Shown in pieces: positions 43,592-55,900 of a stretch of 64,000 bases of DNA (the stretch's first letter is position 1; every line of letters starts with the position of its first letter). Position numbers and translations under genes: made by a program. The notes beneath the pieces are model-generated. The model was not told where the DNA came from, searched no databases, and saw nothing but the letters and a program-made list of their open reading frames with translations. The stretch is from Plasmodium brasilianum (lineage: Eukaryota > Apicomplexa > Aconoidasida > Haemosporida > Plasmodiidae), in contig NC_090118.1 of NCBI RefSeq assembly GCF_023973825.1, positions 528,501 to 592,500 of the forward strand. Direction: 5' to 3'.

Positions 43592-45101
43592 TGTTAAATA
43601 AGACACAAAACAAAGGTATACATAAATTAGCATTAACGAATATGCAACAACGATAAAACGTTAAAATAAAATATACATTATGAATGAGTAGCTTTTTAGT
43701 ACACGTGTAATAAGGGAAAGGTCGTTACTCAAATGAAAGGTAAGTAGTGTGTATAGGTTTTTCTTGTACTTTTTTGTTTATATTATTTTTATTTTCTGTG
43801 TATTTTACTTATATTTTTCATTTATATTATTCTTATTTTCCGTTTATTTTATTTATATTTTTCACTTATATTATTTTTATTTTCTGTGTATTTTATTTAT
43901 ACTTTTCACTTATATTATTCTTATTTTCCGTTTATTTTATTTATTTTTTTCACGTATATTATTCTTATTTTCCGTTTATTTTATTTATATTTTTCACTTA
44001 TATTATTCCTTTTTTCCGTTTATTTTATTTTTATTTTTCTCGTATATTATTCTTATTTTTCGTTTATTTTCTCCTACATTTTTGATTATTTTCCTTTTCT
44101 TTTTTTTATTATTCTCCCTTTTTACCGTTCTCCTTTTTTGTCCTTCCTTCGCATTATAAAAAAGCTAATATAGGAGGGTTTATTTTTCTTTAAATTATAG
44201 CTCAGAAATGGACGTTTGCAAATAACAAATAAAATTTCAAGAAATGAAACTGTTTCGTTCTCTTCTCCTTTATCCTTTTTTGTAAGTTTTTGATTTAATA
44301 TAATATATTTTTTTCTATTTTATTTTATTTATTTATATATTTATTTTTGTTTTATTTTAATTTTTCTTTTCTTTTCTGTTATACAACTTGAGAAATGGGA
44401 ACATGCTTAATTTGGGTGAATGTGGATACTCTTGATGGTAATGAAACTGATTGAAATGCACTGTAACATAATTATTTTATTTTTTTTTTTTTCAAAATTG
44501 TTTAGTTCCTTTTTAAAGTATTAGGGAGGTATATTCGTTAACGTCAAATGAGCTAAGTTTTCCCAAGGAGAAAAAATAGAAAGCTAATGTTTCGTTTCTT
44601 TGGGGGGCATGCCAAAATGTTACAAGCTACTTTATCATAGTGTACCTATATATGCAAGTGTGCATGTATGTACGTGCGTATGCGTGTATATATACATCTA
44701 TTTATCTATATCTGTATGTGCACATGTACACATGCACACACACGAAAACGCTGAAGTGAAAGACCACAAAATGATTCAAAGGAAGACCGTACCTAATGAT
44801 TTTTTGTAAAAATAAAGAAACAAAGGAAGAGGAAAAATAATAAGCAAACGAAGGAGCAACTAAAGGAGCAAACAAAGGAGCAACCAAAGGAGCAAACAAA
44901 GGAGCAAACAAAGGAGCAAACAAAGGAGCAACCAAAGGAGCAAACAAAGGAACAAACAAAGGAGCAAACAAACGAACAAACATACGAGCAAACGAAGGAG
45001 CAAACGAAGGAGCAAACGAAGGAGCAAACAAAGGAGCAAACAAACGAGTCCAAACGCGTATACCATACGAAATACAAAATAAAAATGCAGCAATTCCAAA
45101 A
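42982..45101. other. Intergenic region and long leader of the NUS1-like gene
   Basis: Contains (TA)n (43235-43256), poly(A) tracts (43381-43400, 43555-43585), a degenerate TTATATTATT/TTTTCCGTTT repeat (43765-44065) and the 12-bp array at 44860-45050. No supported exon. The Phe/Tyr/Ile frames at 43747-44173 are repeat-driven. Confidence 0.6.
44860..45050. repeat. 12-bp array in the NUS1-like leader
   Basis: About 16 copies of ggagcaaacaaa and variants (acg, acc). In the frame of the downstream ATG (45102) it is open from a stop at 44838-44840 and would read GANK/GATK, but there is no ATG in that frame, so it is taken as untranslated leader. Confidence 0.85.
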
Positions 45102-45105
45102 ATGA
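45086..45105 (+). promoter_or_regulatory. Upstream ORF overlapping the NUS1-like start codon
   Basis: An ATG at 45086 opens a six-codon frame (MQQFQK) that ends with TGA at 45103-45105. The stop overlaps the main start, giving the sequence ATGA. This stop/start overlap would favour termination-reinitiation and could set translation of the NUS1-like protein. This is seen in the sequence; the regulatory role is inference. Confidence 0.5.
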
Positions 45106-47126
45106 CTGAGGGAAGGCACAGAAAAGAGCATGTAAAGAACCCAGTTGATTATATGTTATTGTTTATATCATATATAATTATATGGTCCATATTATTTGTG
45201 TATTGTTTTATTAGAAAAATTAAAGAATTTTATAAATTACAGATATATTTTAAATTACTCTTTTTAAGAAATATTGTTCAAGGAATTTTTAATAAATGTA
45301 CAATAACACATGTTAAGAAGTTATATAAGAACATATTTTTATCGTTTTTAGCATTTTTAAAAAATGAAAATAATAGTACCATTTTATTAAGTAAACATAT
45401 TAGCAAGGTACCTAAACATATTTACATTGTACTAAAAATGAGTGATATTATAATATTACACAAAAAGAAACTCATGAATTATATTCTGAACATACTAATA
45501 TATTTATATGAATTGAAAGTCCAATATGTAACTATATATGTGGCTGACCATTTTTTTAATTCCTTATTTTATGATAATTTGACGCAGGGTTTGTGTGGAC
45601 ATAATTTTTACATGAACAGAGTAATTCAGTCGACTAGGCAGGTTAGTAGAAACATCACTAACAGAGGCACCTGCACATGTAGAGGTTTCAATAGTAGCAA
45701 CTGCACTACTGCCAATGATGCTAACAGCGATCGCACTAGTAACAGTTGCACTACTTCCAACTGTGCCAACTGCGGTTGCACCAGTAACCGTTGCTCCACT
45801 TCCAACTGTGCTAACTGCAGTTGCACCAGTAACCGTTGCTTCACTTCCAACTGTGCTAACTGCAGTTGCACCAGTAACCGTTGCTCCACTTCCAACTGTG
45901 CTAACTGCAGTTGCACCAGTAACCGTTGCTCCACTTCCAACTGTAATTGCCCGCAATGCGATGCTCACGGCGCACCAGACGAATTCATTATAACAAAAAT
46001 GTCCTGTCCTGTTAATAATTTTTCCTCTCAAAAGGGAAGAAGAAAGTTCTCAAAAATGTATTGCACTTACGAAAATTTTTCACTCCATTTAAAATTTATG
46101 AACAAATATTTTTCTCATGACAAGTTAATAAACATAGCTGAGCACAGTAATATTACTTCCGAAGGTGAACTAATAGCTGAAAATTTTTTACCAAGTACTA
46201 ATAAAAGTATAGAAAACGTATTAAGGAAAATGTTTGATCTTGACAAAAAAGAATTTTATGATAAAAATGAAAATTTTTTGAAACAAATATGGTATGTTTT
46301 TTATTATTTTCCGAAAGAAGTAATGGGAGCATTTTTTTGTAAATTCAAATATTTTTATTGCTTGTTCAAGCAAAAAATAGCTAGCCTTTTTTCGAAAATT
46401 TTCGAATTTGTAAAAATGGATTTTTCATTTTTTCGAAGATTAATAGCACAAAAATTCTCTCAAAATAAGTGGAAAAAAATATTGCATGGACAAACAAAAT
46501 GGTCAAATGGGATGATGGACACAAGTAAGCACTTAACCGAGAATGGATCTATAGATATAAGGAAAGAAGAAAGACAGCCTGCTGACAAACGTCCTCCTTC
46601 CCAAGCTAAAAGTACTTACTTGAGTAGTTCACTAAATATTAGTAGCATACAGAAAAACAGGACACTAAACTATAACACTCATGATGAACTTTTTGAAAGC
46701 TGCTTACTACAAAATGATGATAAGTCCGTAGAGATTATTAAAAATTTTATTAATAACAACATTCCTTTGTATGTAAAGCCCATATATATAGATGTTTTTC
46801 GTAATAACTTCAATGCACTATATAATTATATACCTGTTGATGTAGTTATTTCCTTACGAATGGGATTAATAGATTACCTTTTATCTACACTTATATGTTA
46901 TAAAACGAAAAAAAATGTTCCCAAAAAAAATTGTATCAAATTTTTATTTGAATATTTTAGTTCATTTGTTTTTTTGTACAATATTATTCATCCATTTGAA
47001 CAAAATGGAATACAACCATGGGTCTTATCAGATGCAGAAATTTATGAATTTTTTAGTTATAATATTAACTCTGTGAAAAAGGCAATAATGTACTACAGCA
47101 GTTCGATGCAAAGGTACGGACGTTAA
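45102..47126 (+). CDS. NUS1: NUS1/NgBR-like cis-prenyltransferase subunit with Cys-rich insert
   Basis: Single exon, 674 residues. NUS1 is the non-catalytic partner of the cis-prenyltransferase that makes dehydrodolichyl diphosphate for glycosylation at the ER. Features: one membrane segment (about 17-37), then VPKHIYIVLK (103-112), matching the first strand of the family without its catalytic Asp. LYELKVQYVTIYVAD (135-149) matches the second. Near the end come PVDVVISLRMG, then NGIQPWVLSDAEIYEF, resembling the PW...EI motif, and the protein ends QRYGR. The last is the R-x-G terminal motif that NUS1 subunits use for catalysis at the dimer interface. A roughly 300-residue insert includes four or five copies of a 15-residue Cys-rich repeat (about 205-285). 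Family assignment is by remembered motifs. The start at 45102 is the only in-frame ATG before the membrane segment. Confidence 0.65.
   Translation: MTEGRHRKEHVKNPVDYMLLFISYIIIWSILFVYCFIRKIKEFYKLQIYFKLLFLRNIVQGIFNKCTITHVKKLYKNIFLSFLAFLKNENNSTILLSKHISKVPKHIYIVLKMSDIIILHKKKLMNYILNILIYLYELKVQYVTIYVADHFFNSLFYDNLTQGLCGHNFYMNRVIQSTRQVSRNITNRGTCTCRGFNSSNCTTANDANSDRTSNSCTTSNCANCGCTSNRCSTSNCANCSCTSNRCFTSNCANCSCTSNRCSTSNCANCSCTSNRCSTSNCNCPQCDAHGAPDEFIITKMSCPVNNFSSQKGRRKFSKMYCTYENFSLHLKFMNKYFSHDKLINIAEHSNITSEGELIAENFLPSTNKSIENVLRKMFDLDKKEFYDKNENFLKQIWYVFYYFPKEVMGAFFCKFKYFYCLFKQKIASLFSKIFEFVKMDFSFFRRLIAQKFSQNKWKKILHGQTKWSNGMMDTSKHLTENGSIDIRKEERQPADKRPPSQAKSTYLSSSLNISSIQKNRTLNYNTHDELFESCLLQNDDKSVEIIKNFINNNIPLYVKPIYIDVFRNNFNALYNYIPVDVVISLRMGLIDYLLSTLICYKTKKNVPKKNCIKFLFEYFSSFVFLYNIIHPFEQNGIQPWVLSDAEIYEFFSYNINSVKKAIMYYSSSMQRYGR
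45745..45945 (+). repeat. Coding 45-bp repeat (TSNCANCSCTSNRCS)
   Basis: Four to five in-frame copies of a 45-bp unit, nearly identical in DNA, encode a 15-residue unit with four Cys inside the NUS1-like protein. The regular C-x2-C-x-C spacing resembles a metal-binding or disulfide-rich repeat, but the near-identity of the copies points to recent slippage. Confidence 0.85.
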
Positions 47127-48460
47127 TTTTGAAAAAGAACATCCTGAAGGAGCCATGTGCAATGGTGGTGATGCAGCGATATATGTATACATGTACATGT
47201 GTGTATATGTTCGTGTATGGGTACATATGTGTGCACTCTTGCAAATTCGCTTTACACTTTTCCTTAAACTAAGACGAATCATTTTTTTTTTTTTTTTAAA
47301 AGAACAAACCTCTATTCATTTTTTTGTGAACCACAATACAACATGAAGTATAATTAATTAATTAAATAATTAAACGGTTTATTTATTTATCTGTCTATTT
47401 ATTTCTTTTTTCTTTTCTTTTTTTTTTTTTTTATTTTACATTTTTGAAATTGTTAGAGAAAGTGCATTCAACTGGTGAGTCTATTTTGTCAGGAAAGAGA
47501 AAAAGCAAAACAGTGAAATGAAAAAACGCCAAAACATGAATGAATGAATGAATGAACGAATGAACGAATGAACGAACGACTAAATAGCTTTACGAAAAAC
47601 AGCGGCATAAAATTGTATGAAAAATGATCTCCCCTTGAAAATGCTTTACACACACGCGTTCCAGACACAAATTCTTCAAAAAGCAGTATAGCTGCGGAAA
47701 AGGAACAGATGTAAATCTTATAACGGTCAGACATACACAAGCACGAACGAACGTAACACATAAATACACAGATAATACAGTCGTATCTACTCTGTACACA
47801 TTTTACATTTTTGCGCAGTCGTTAAAAAAAGTCTGTAAAGAACATATTCTTGTGGAAATATAATTGGAAAAAAAAAAAAAAAAAAAAAATTTGCTTATTT
47901 ATGTTATGTGAATGTGCAAATGTAAACAAGTACTAATTGATGATGTATAATTATGTAAAACTTTTTTTTATTTTTTTTTTTTTTGTGAAATTATTGAAAC
48001 ACTAAATCTTCTGTGCATGTCCAGTTTTTTATCTTTCGCATTTATTTTTTATATTAAGCCCCATGTGTGATGTATACATTCTTACATATGCACATACATA
48101 CATGCATACTCGGCGAAATATTGCAAGTACTGCATATTCATCATCGCAGATATTTTAAAAGAATTTTATCAGAAAAGGCGAAAGGGTTGTACGGACATAT
48201 ACATGCGTATAATTCTGTGTGTTCATGTGCATACCTGTTTGAATGTTCGCTCATACATGCACATATGTAGGGGAATATACTAATTAATAATGAACAAATT
48301 CAATTTTTAAAAAATTTGCGCCATTTTTGTTAAAATATTTTTATTTCTATTTAATCCAATTAAAAAATGTAAACTTAAGTACATAAATAAACAAGCATAC
48401 GTACATATTCATACATGCACTATTATATGCCAACATATGCACATGCACATGCACATGCAC

Positions 48461-48501
<41 letters not shown>

Positions 48502-50672
48502 CATATGTATGTACGCGTAATGGAATGTTTTTAAGAATAAATGGCCTTTGTCATTCACCTATTCAGACGGAAACATTTTTTAAAAATTTATATATGCGCG
48601 ATAATAAGAGAAATTTTATTAAATAGGAATTTCTTTTTCTTCTTTTATTTCTTTTTCTTCTTTTATTTCTTTTTCTTCTTTTATTTCTTTTTCTTCTTTT
48701 TTTTCTTTTTCATTTTTTGTTAAACCTTTTTACTTTTTCTCATTCTTAAAACCTCGTAAGGTGTGCAATTTTGCTGCGGTTACATATGTGAAGTGATAGT
48801 TAATTAAAAGATAAAGGGAAAAAAATAAAATAAAATAATGCAATACAATACAAAACAAAGCAAGCGTAAATCATTTCGTTAAGAGGGGAAAAAAAAAGGT
48901 ACTATGATATACGTCAGTTCTACTGGATTATATATGTAGTACACATATACATACACATACTTGTACAAGTGCCAACGTATGTACATATATATATTACCGT
49001 ACATTATACATACATTTTTTTAAGAAAGAGAAATTAATTGATTCTCCTCTTTTTTTAAGTATAATTGTTATATTAACACCACCATACAATATTAACCAGT
49101 AAGAACGTCATTGTTATGATGTCCTATTAACGTATGTATATGTGTAAATATATGTGTAAATATATGTGTACGTAAATACGTACAGATTTATTTGCACATG
49201 CTTACAAATTTATTTGCAAATGCTACAAATTTATCTGCACATGCTACAAATTTATCTGCATAGACCTACAAATTTAATATTTGCATAAACTTCTATATAC
49301 GTGTGATAATAAACTTAATTAAAAAAAGTTAAGCCAAAACAGAACAAAAATGTTCCATACGGGGGAAAAAATAAATAAAGCAAAACAAAGCAAAATAAAG
49401 TAAAATGAAGTAAAATACAGTAAAATAAATCAAAATGAAGTAAAATACAGTAAAATAAATCAAAATAAATCAAAATAAATCAAAATGAATCAAAATAAAG
49501 CAAAATAAAGCAAAATAAAGCAAAATAAAGCAAAATAAAGCAAAATAAATCAAAATAAAGTAACATAAAGCAAAATAAAGCAAAATAAAGCAAAATAAAG
49601 CAAAATAAAGCAAAATAAAACAAAAGCAAACAGTAATTTAAATTCCCGTTTTTGCATCCTCTTTTTTTTTTTTTTTTTTTATACATACATACATTCTGTA
49701 CATAATTATTCTTTACGTATACGTAAATTCATTTGTTACTTGTATGTTTATTTACTCAGTACTTATTCGCTATTATTTTAACAATCTGTAAAAATTTACC
49801 AAAAAATGTGTATGCATGCATGTGTTTATCCCAATTTCGCCTTGTCATTATAAATGTTACTACTTCCTTTCTTTTTATTCCTCGATCGATCTTCTTTTTT
49901 TTGTTTTTTATTTTACCTTCATTTTTAATTTTGTGTTTACTTTTGTGTTTATTTTGTGTTTATTTTGTGTTTATTTTGTGTTTATTTTGTGTTTACTTTT
50001 GTGGTTATGCTTCTTTCTATTTTTATTTCTATTTCTATTTCTTTTTCTTTCTTTTTTTTTTTTTTTCTTATAAAAATAATTAAAGATGTCAAATTAAGCG
50101 CTTAACGTTCTGCACATGTTACTAATAAATGTTCCACTAATAAATAGAAGAATAATTTCGTTAATACACCCACTCCCCATTTGTTTTATCCATTTTTTCT
50201 TTTCTCTTTCCTCCATTCTATTTCTGGCTATTCTGTGCTATTATATTCCATATGCTTTTTTATTTTGTGCACCTATTTTGTTGACCGCATCATGTCCATT
50301 TATGTTTACTTAACTTGCGTTTGTTAATCGGAAATTTATTCATATATATATATATATATATGTGTGCCTCTTTTTTTTTTTTGTGAGCTCCTGGCCTATT
50401 TGCATTAGAATAAATAATTTGCTTTTTACATGTGCATATGCATACAACATATGCGTATACGTATATGTCGAGGAACACACACACATGTACTGCCAATTAC
50501 TGCAAATTACCGCCAATTACCGACAGTTACTGCCAATTATAGCGAATTACCGCTAATTGCCCCTTCTCACATTTTGAAATATACTCATTCCTTGTACACT
50601 TAAATATATCTGTGTGCACTGGTTGGTGCTTGGTAGGTGTTCATGTAAGTCTTTCCCACCAATTTTGCAATA
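47127..50672. other. Intergenic region
   Basis: 3.5 kb between the NUS1-like gene and the ubiquitin-like gene, both on the plus strand. It holds poly(T) and poly(A) tracts (47282-47297, 47868-47889), a (TA)n block (48463-48495), ttctttttcttcttttat repeats (48630-48715), a 10-bp array (49375-49622), gtgtttattttg repeats (49930-49995) and ccaattactg repeats (50490-50560). No exon with consistent splice sites was found. Confidence 0.55.
49375..49622. repeat. 10-bp CAAAATAAAG array
   Basis: About 25 copies of caaaataaag and close variants (tcaaaataaa, gtaaaataca). A very similar 10-bp array occurs at 51163-51368 inside the intron of the next gene. Confidence 0.9.
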
Positions 50673-51892
50673 ATGTACGTAACGGTAGGTACTAACGATA
50701 TATTAATTACAATAAACGACTTTGTTAATAAGAACTCGTCGACGTACCAGCTGACTGATATTAGCAATAGTATTAAAATAAATGAACTTATTAATAAAAT
50801 TAAATTATTAAAAAATTATACATATGAGAATTCATCATTGGTGTTATACTTTGCGAGGGTGGAATGTAAGCTGGATGAAAAATTATCTACGTATAATAAA
50901 TCAAATAGAAAAACCATAAAATTAGAATTATACTTATCATCATTGATTACAGTTAATGTTAGAACGCTACAGTCATGTGGGTCAGGAACAAGCCGATGTA
51001 TTCCTTTATGGTCCGCATGCTTTAGACAAACTATTAAAATAAAAATTGTCGACACGAGTGAAGTCCGAGTGCTGAAGCAAAAAATTTATAATCTAACGGA
51101 TGAGTCTGTTTCGTAAGCAGCAAAAGAACAGGGGGAAAAAATGAGGCAAAATTAAAAAAATTTAAAATAAAGCAAAATAAAGCAAAATAAAGCAAAATCA
51201 AGTAAAATAAAGTAAAATAAAGCAAAATAAAGTAAAATAAAGCAAAAGAAAGCAAAATAAAGTAAAATAAAGCAAAATAAAGTAAAATAAAGCAAAATAA
51301 AGCAAAATAAAGCAAAAGAAAGCAAAATAAAGCAAAAGAAAGCAAAAGAAAGCAAAAGAAAGCAAAAAAGACGATCTCGTACACATGCGCATAAGCGCGT
51401 GCCTCTTTTTTTCATTGTGTGTGTGCGTGTTCATACCTACGAGTCTTGAATGCTACTCGTGGTGTTATGCCTCCTTTATGAGGAAAATTTTCATTAGTTT
51501 ATTTGCACACATTTTATACTTTTCCGCTTCTCTATTTTTTTTTTTTTTTTTTTTTTTGAAGAATACCCGTTGAGAATATTGTACTGCTCTATAAAGGCGC
51601 ACCCCTAAACAACTTCTTAACCCTTAAAGAGTCAGAGCTAGTTGACAATTGTAGAATTGATTATTTTGTACCAATATGTTACATATACAAAGAAAAGAAG
51701 GAAAATGATGAGGATGACAGTGATGAATGTGAAGAGAATAAGGCGCGTAATGAACTTCAGGATATGACAGGGAAAAAAATAAACGCGGAAAAAACAATAA
51801 ACATGGAACAAAAAGAGATTAATAATGATGCAGTTAAAGGAAGTGAAAAAAAAGAAGTGGGTAATGAAAAATTGGAGAGCACTGAGAAATAA
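50673..51892 (+). CDS. Protein with tandem ubiquitin-like domains
   Basis: Two-exon model: join(50673..51112,51562..51892), 256 residues, TC|GTAAGC to GAAG|A in phase. The C-terminal fold (about residues 118-185) has the order of ubiquitin: KIKIVDTSEVRVLKQKIYN, then IPVENIVLLYKGAPLN, then TLKESELVDNCRIDYFV. These match the beta-beta-alpha-beta-beta layout, the IP turn and the L-x(2)-G-x(2)-L strand. The first 90 residues show a weaker second copy (SIKINELINKIKLLKNYTYENSSLVLYF..., ending KLELYL). The tail is acidic and Lys/Glu-rich with no di-Gly end, so it is not a conjugated modifier. It may act as an adaptor. I cannot assign it to a named family. The 449-bp intron carries a 10-bp array. Confidence 0.75.
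51163..51368. repeat. 10-bp CAAAATAAAG array in the intron
   Basis: About 20 copies of caaaataaag/taaaataaag/caaaagaaag within the single intron (51113-51561) of the ubiquitin-like gene. The minus-strand Phe/Leu frames are artefacts. Confidence 0.9.
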
Positions 51893-52029
51893 AAAAAAAT
51901 AAGCGTAATAGCTAGTTCCGTGTATATATTAGTAAAATGTTCAATATAATTGTTCTAATTGTATGAGTGGACTGGAAATAAAGAGCACTCAGCCATACAG
52001 ATGTTCATGTGAATATGCATTTGTGTAAG

Positions 52030-52062
<33 letters not shown>

Positions 52063-52778
52063 GCGTGTGTGTTGTGTACGCGCACTGGAGGAAATGCCAA
52101 AAAATAAAAATAAAAACTGATAAACGAAATAAGCAAGATAAACACATAGGAGAGTAAATGTATCAATGGATATAGGAAGAAACGAAGTGAACACAAAGGC
52201 AAGCATTAGCTCTATAAGAAAAAATCAAAAACGTTTTGCTTCCCTTTGAAGGGTAATCCTTAACTGTAAGCAGCAATTCTTGTGTAACACACCCAATTGT
52301 TCTGTTAACTTTGTGCGTAATAGGTCTCCTTACTTATTTACATGCTTGTCTATGTACAAGCTTACCTGCTAGTGTATTCATTTGCTTACCCGTTCATATA
52401 TTCATCTGCACACGTACATACTTTTTTTTTCTTTTTTTTTTTTCCATGTTAGCAGAAACTTACGAGTTATGTGACAGCAGATTAAGTCTACATTGTTAAA
52501 TTGAAACACCAGTATATATACCAAAATGCAGCCAACTATATATATATATGTATGTATATATGCGCAGGAACGCATTTTTTTATTTTTTATGAAAAAATAT
52601 AATAATTTCTTGGGTTTTTTACTATCCATTCTGTTCTAATTATTTTTATTTTCTTCTTCATTTGTTATCTTATATTTATTGCTTTTATCGTTATACTTTT
52701 ATTATTATTATTTTTTTTTTTTTTTTTTATTTGTCATTTGTTTTTAATTTTTAAAGAGAGAGCACTTACAAAGATAAT

Positions 52779-52811
<33 letters not shown>

Positions 52812-52858
52812 AAAATATAATATTAAAGAATATTTAAAAGTAATGTTTCACAAGGAAT

Positions 52859-52892
<34 letters not shown>

Positions 52893-52961
52893 AGCAGCTA
52901 ATAAGGAAGGGGAAAAAAGAAAGCCGCTAATAAACGATGGGAAGGGGAGGAGTGGGGAAAA
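51893..52961. other. Intergenic region between convergent genes
   Basis: Shared 3' region of the ubiquitin-like gene (plus) and the RMND1-like gene (minus). It contains (TA)n (52032-52059) and poly(T)/poly(A) tracts (52711-52728, 52780-52803, 52865-52891). No gene is seen. Confidence 0.65.
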
Positions 52962-55900
52962 TTAGCTCCACTTAAAGACCCCCTTAATAATGATTGTCCA
53001 CACAATGTCTATAATAACTTCTATGCATATTAAGTATATCACTATCCATTCTAGCTTATAGCCATGCTACAAAAAGTTAAAAGGAAAATTAAACAGACAT
53101 ACTAGAAACATCACTAGTGTGAAACAAGTAAAACTAAATAAAATAAAAAAAAAAAAAAAAAAAAAAAAGGGATATGTTCATTTAGACTGAATATTTATTA
53201 TGGTTCACCTGAATCGTTAACTCGTTCTGTAACATATCGTACAAATCCTTAATTATGTCTAACCTAAAGGGAGAACCGCCACATACATTCATATGTATAT
53301 ATACATATGTGCATCAGCACATACATATCCAAATGTATATCCATATTTATCGCAATCGCATCATGTTACATATTCATAAAGCTACTAAACACAGTAAAAT
53401 ATATATCAAAGGAACATATATGATATAATGAAAAGAAGATTTTCTATCGCAATTTTCCTTTCTTCCTGACATAGTCATACTACTACGATGAAACACTTCC
53501 CCTTAAATTATTACTAAACTATTTTTAAGCGATTTTTAAACTATTCTTAAACGATTACTATAGCAGTACTATTTCTTTAGTACAACATTATTGTGGTATC
53601 AGAAAGGTAACATGCACATATATACGAGCACACGGAATTGCGTACTCCTATGTGTGTATGCACATAAATGCGTTTTACTTTACCTATGATTTAATATTTC
53701 CACTCTTTTTGAGATATCTAGATATTTGCGGAAATGCTCATACGTGTCAGTAAAGTCATCGTGGTCCCAGAAAATTTCTGAATTGTGCATGTAGGAATGA
53801 AAAAAAAAAAAATAATAAAATAATATAATATAAAAAAATATAAAATACTATAAAATAAAAAAATATAATATAATATAATATAAAATAATATAATATAATA
53901 TAATATAAAAAAATATAAAATAATATAATATAATATAAAATAAAAAAATATAATATAATATAATATAAAATAATATAAAATAAAAAAATTTTCGGTTCGC
54001 CTGATCTAGACTGGACACTCACGCGTAGTTATGCATTTAATATTTATATATATGTGTAATTATCCACTTGCACATTCGTGTAATTATATATCTGCGTATT
54101 TGTGTGTGTACGTGTGTATCTACACAGCTATGCATTTTTATATGCAAGTACAGCTTTTTATTTTTTTTCTTCTCCTCATGCTACACAATTTGAGGAGTAA
54201 TTTGATATTAATCAAAAAAAAAAAAAGAAAAAAAAAAAAAAATTTTATTACCTGGAGTGTCCAATATATCAGTGTTCAAATTAATATAAAATCTATTCAC
54301 AAACAGTTCTCCAATTTTTTTACTTATGTCATTTTTCTTTAACTGTATCTTTCCCGTTCTAGCTAAGCACTCTGTAATAGCAAAACATTGTAACGCAAGA
54401 GCATATATACATATACATGTGTTTCCATTAGTACTGTTAATTTATTACAAAGTACTCATGTTCAATAACACCATATATGAAAATGAGTCTACCTGGTATA
54501 CTCTTTGTCTTGTCAATAGTATCATCTACTACTTTTTCGAAGTATGATAACTTTACGCTCTGATGAGGGACGAAACACATATACATATATGTATATATGC
54601 ACATATGTATATATGCACATATGTATATATGCACATATGTATATATGCACATATGTATATATGTATATATGTATATGTGTATATATGTATATGTGTATAT
54701 ATGTATATGTGTATATAGGTATATGTGTATATAGGTATATGTGTATATATGTATATGTGTATATATATGATCAATGCATATGTACACATGAGCATGATAT
54801 GTACATGAACACGCCCTGTCAACATTCCCGCTCTACCTGGGCAAATGCATACGAGTAGCTTAACTTTTCAAATATATTGTTTGTGTAAATATAAATAACA
54901 TCATTCTTTATCTTAAAAGATCGTCTATCAACTTCTTTTATGCTTTTAAGTTCATTATCATCATTCGGAATATTCATGATATAAAACATGCTGTCCAGTT
55001 CGTTGTTATTTTCTGTATATGCTTCACTTAAGTAATCCTTCAGATTTAAAAATAATATCTGCACAAATGGAAACGTAAATAACATGATAAGGCACATTAA
55101 TGCTACAAATACACATTATATACGTGAAACATGTCTGTTTGCTGTATCGAATGGTTTTTCTTTCCTATTATTTACTAGTCTACTCTATCCATTCCTATAC
55201 TATCTTATACTTTTTTTTTTTTTTTTTTTTTTTCCCCTCTCTCATTACTTCCTTCTCCTTTATGTCGAAATCCCATAGGACAATGCAACCAAAACGAAAC
55301 AAGAAAAAAATTTTTTTCTGTTCAAATGCCGAGCAGAATATTACTTCACTGTACACTTTTTTTATTCTGTAAAAGATTTGGAATAAAATTATCGTGTTCA
55401 TTGTGATGATATGTATATGTACATAGCACAACTCGTATGGACAGTATTGGCAGTATAGACATATGACAATGAGAGGGCATCAGAACCATATACATGTTTC
55501 AACACCTCGATACTTCAAGAGACAATACGAGTGTAGGAGTCTGTGTTCTCTTACTTGATAAAATTATTATTTATATTATTCGTTTTAAAATCTTTTACAA
55601 ATGCAGAGAAGTGCTGAAGAGGTAGAAATTTTAAGAACTCAATATGGACAAAAATAATGCAAAAAGGAAGAATAAAAAAATAAAAAAGGATAAAAAAATA
55701 AAAAAAAAGAGTAAAATTAAACAAATATGCATGTACGGACTGCGTAACTACAAAAAGAGATTGAAAGTGAGGAGATCATTTTCCCTCCTCCTTTTTCAGC
55801 CATTTTAAATCTCCAAAATGTGATACATAAAAATGAAAAAATAAAATAAAACATATAAATTAACAAATGATTGAACAAAAGAATGAATTGTTCATATGCA

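Noticed and set aside
47095..47130. Alternative donor (AG|GTACGG) near the end of the NUS1-like gene
   Set aside because: Unspliced reading ends in QRYGR, which matches the family's terminal R-x-G motif, so splicing here would destroy the best-conserved feature.
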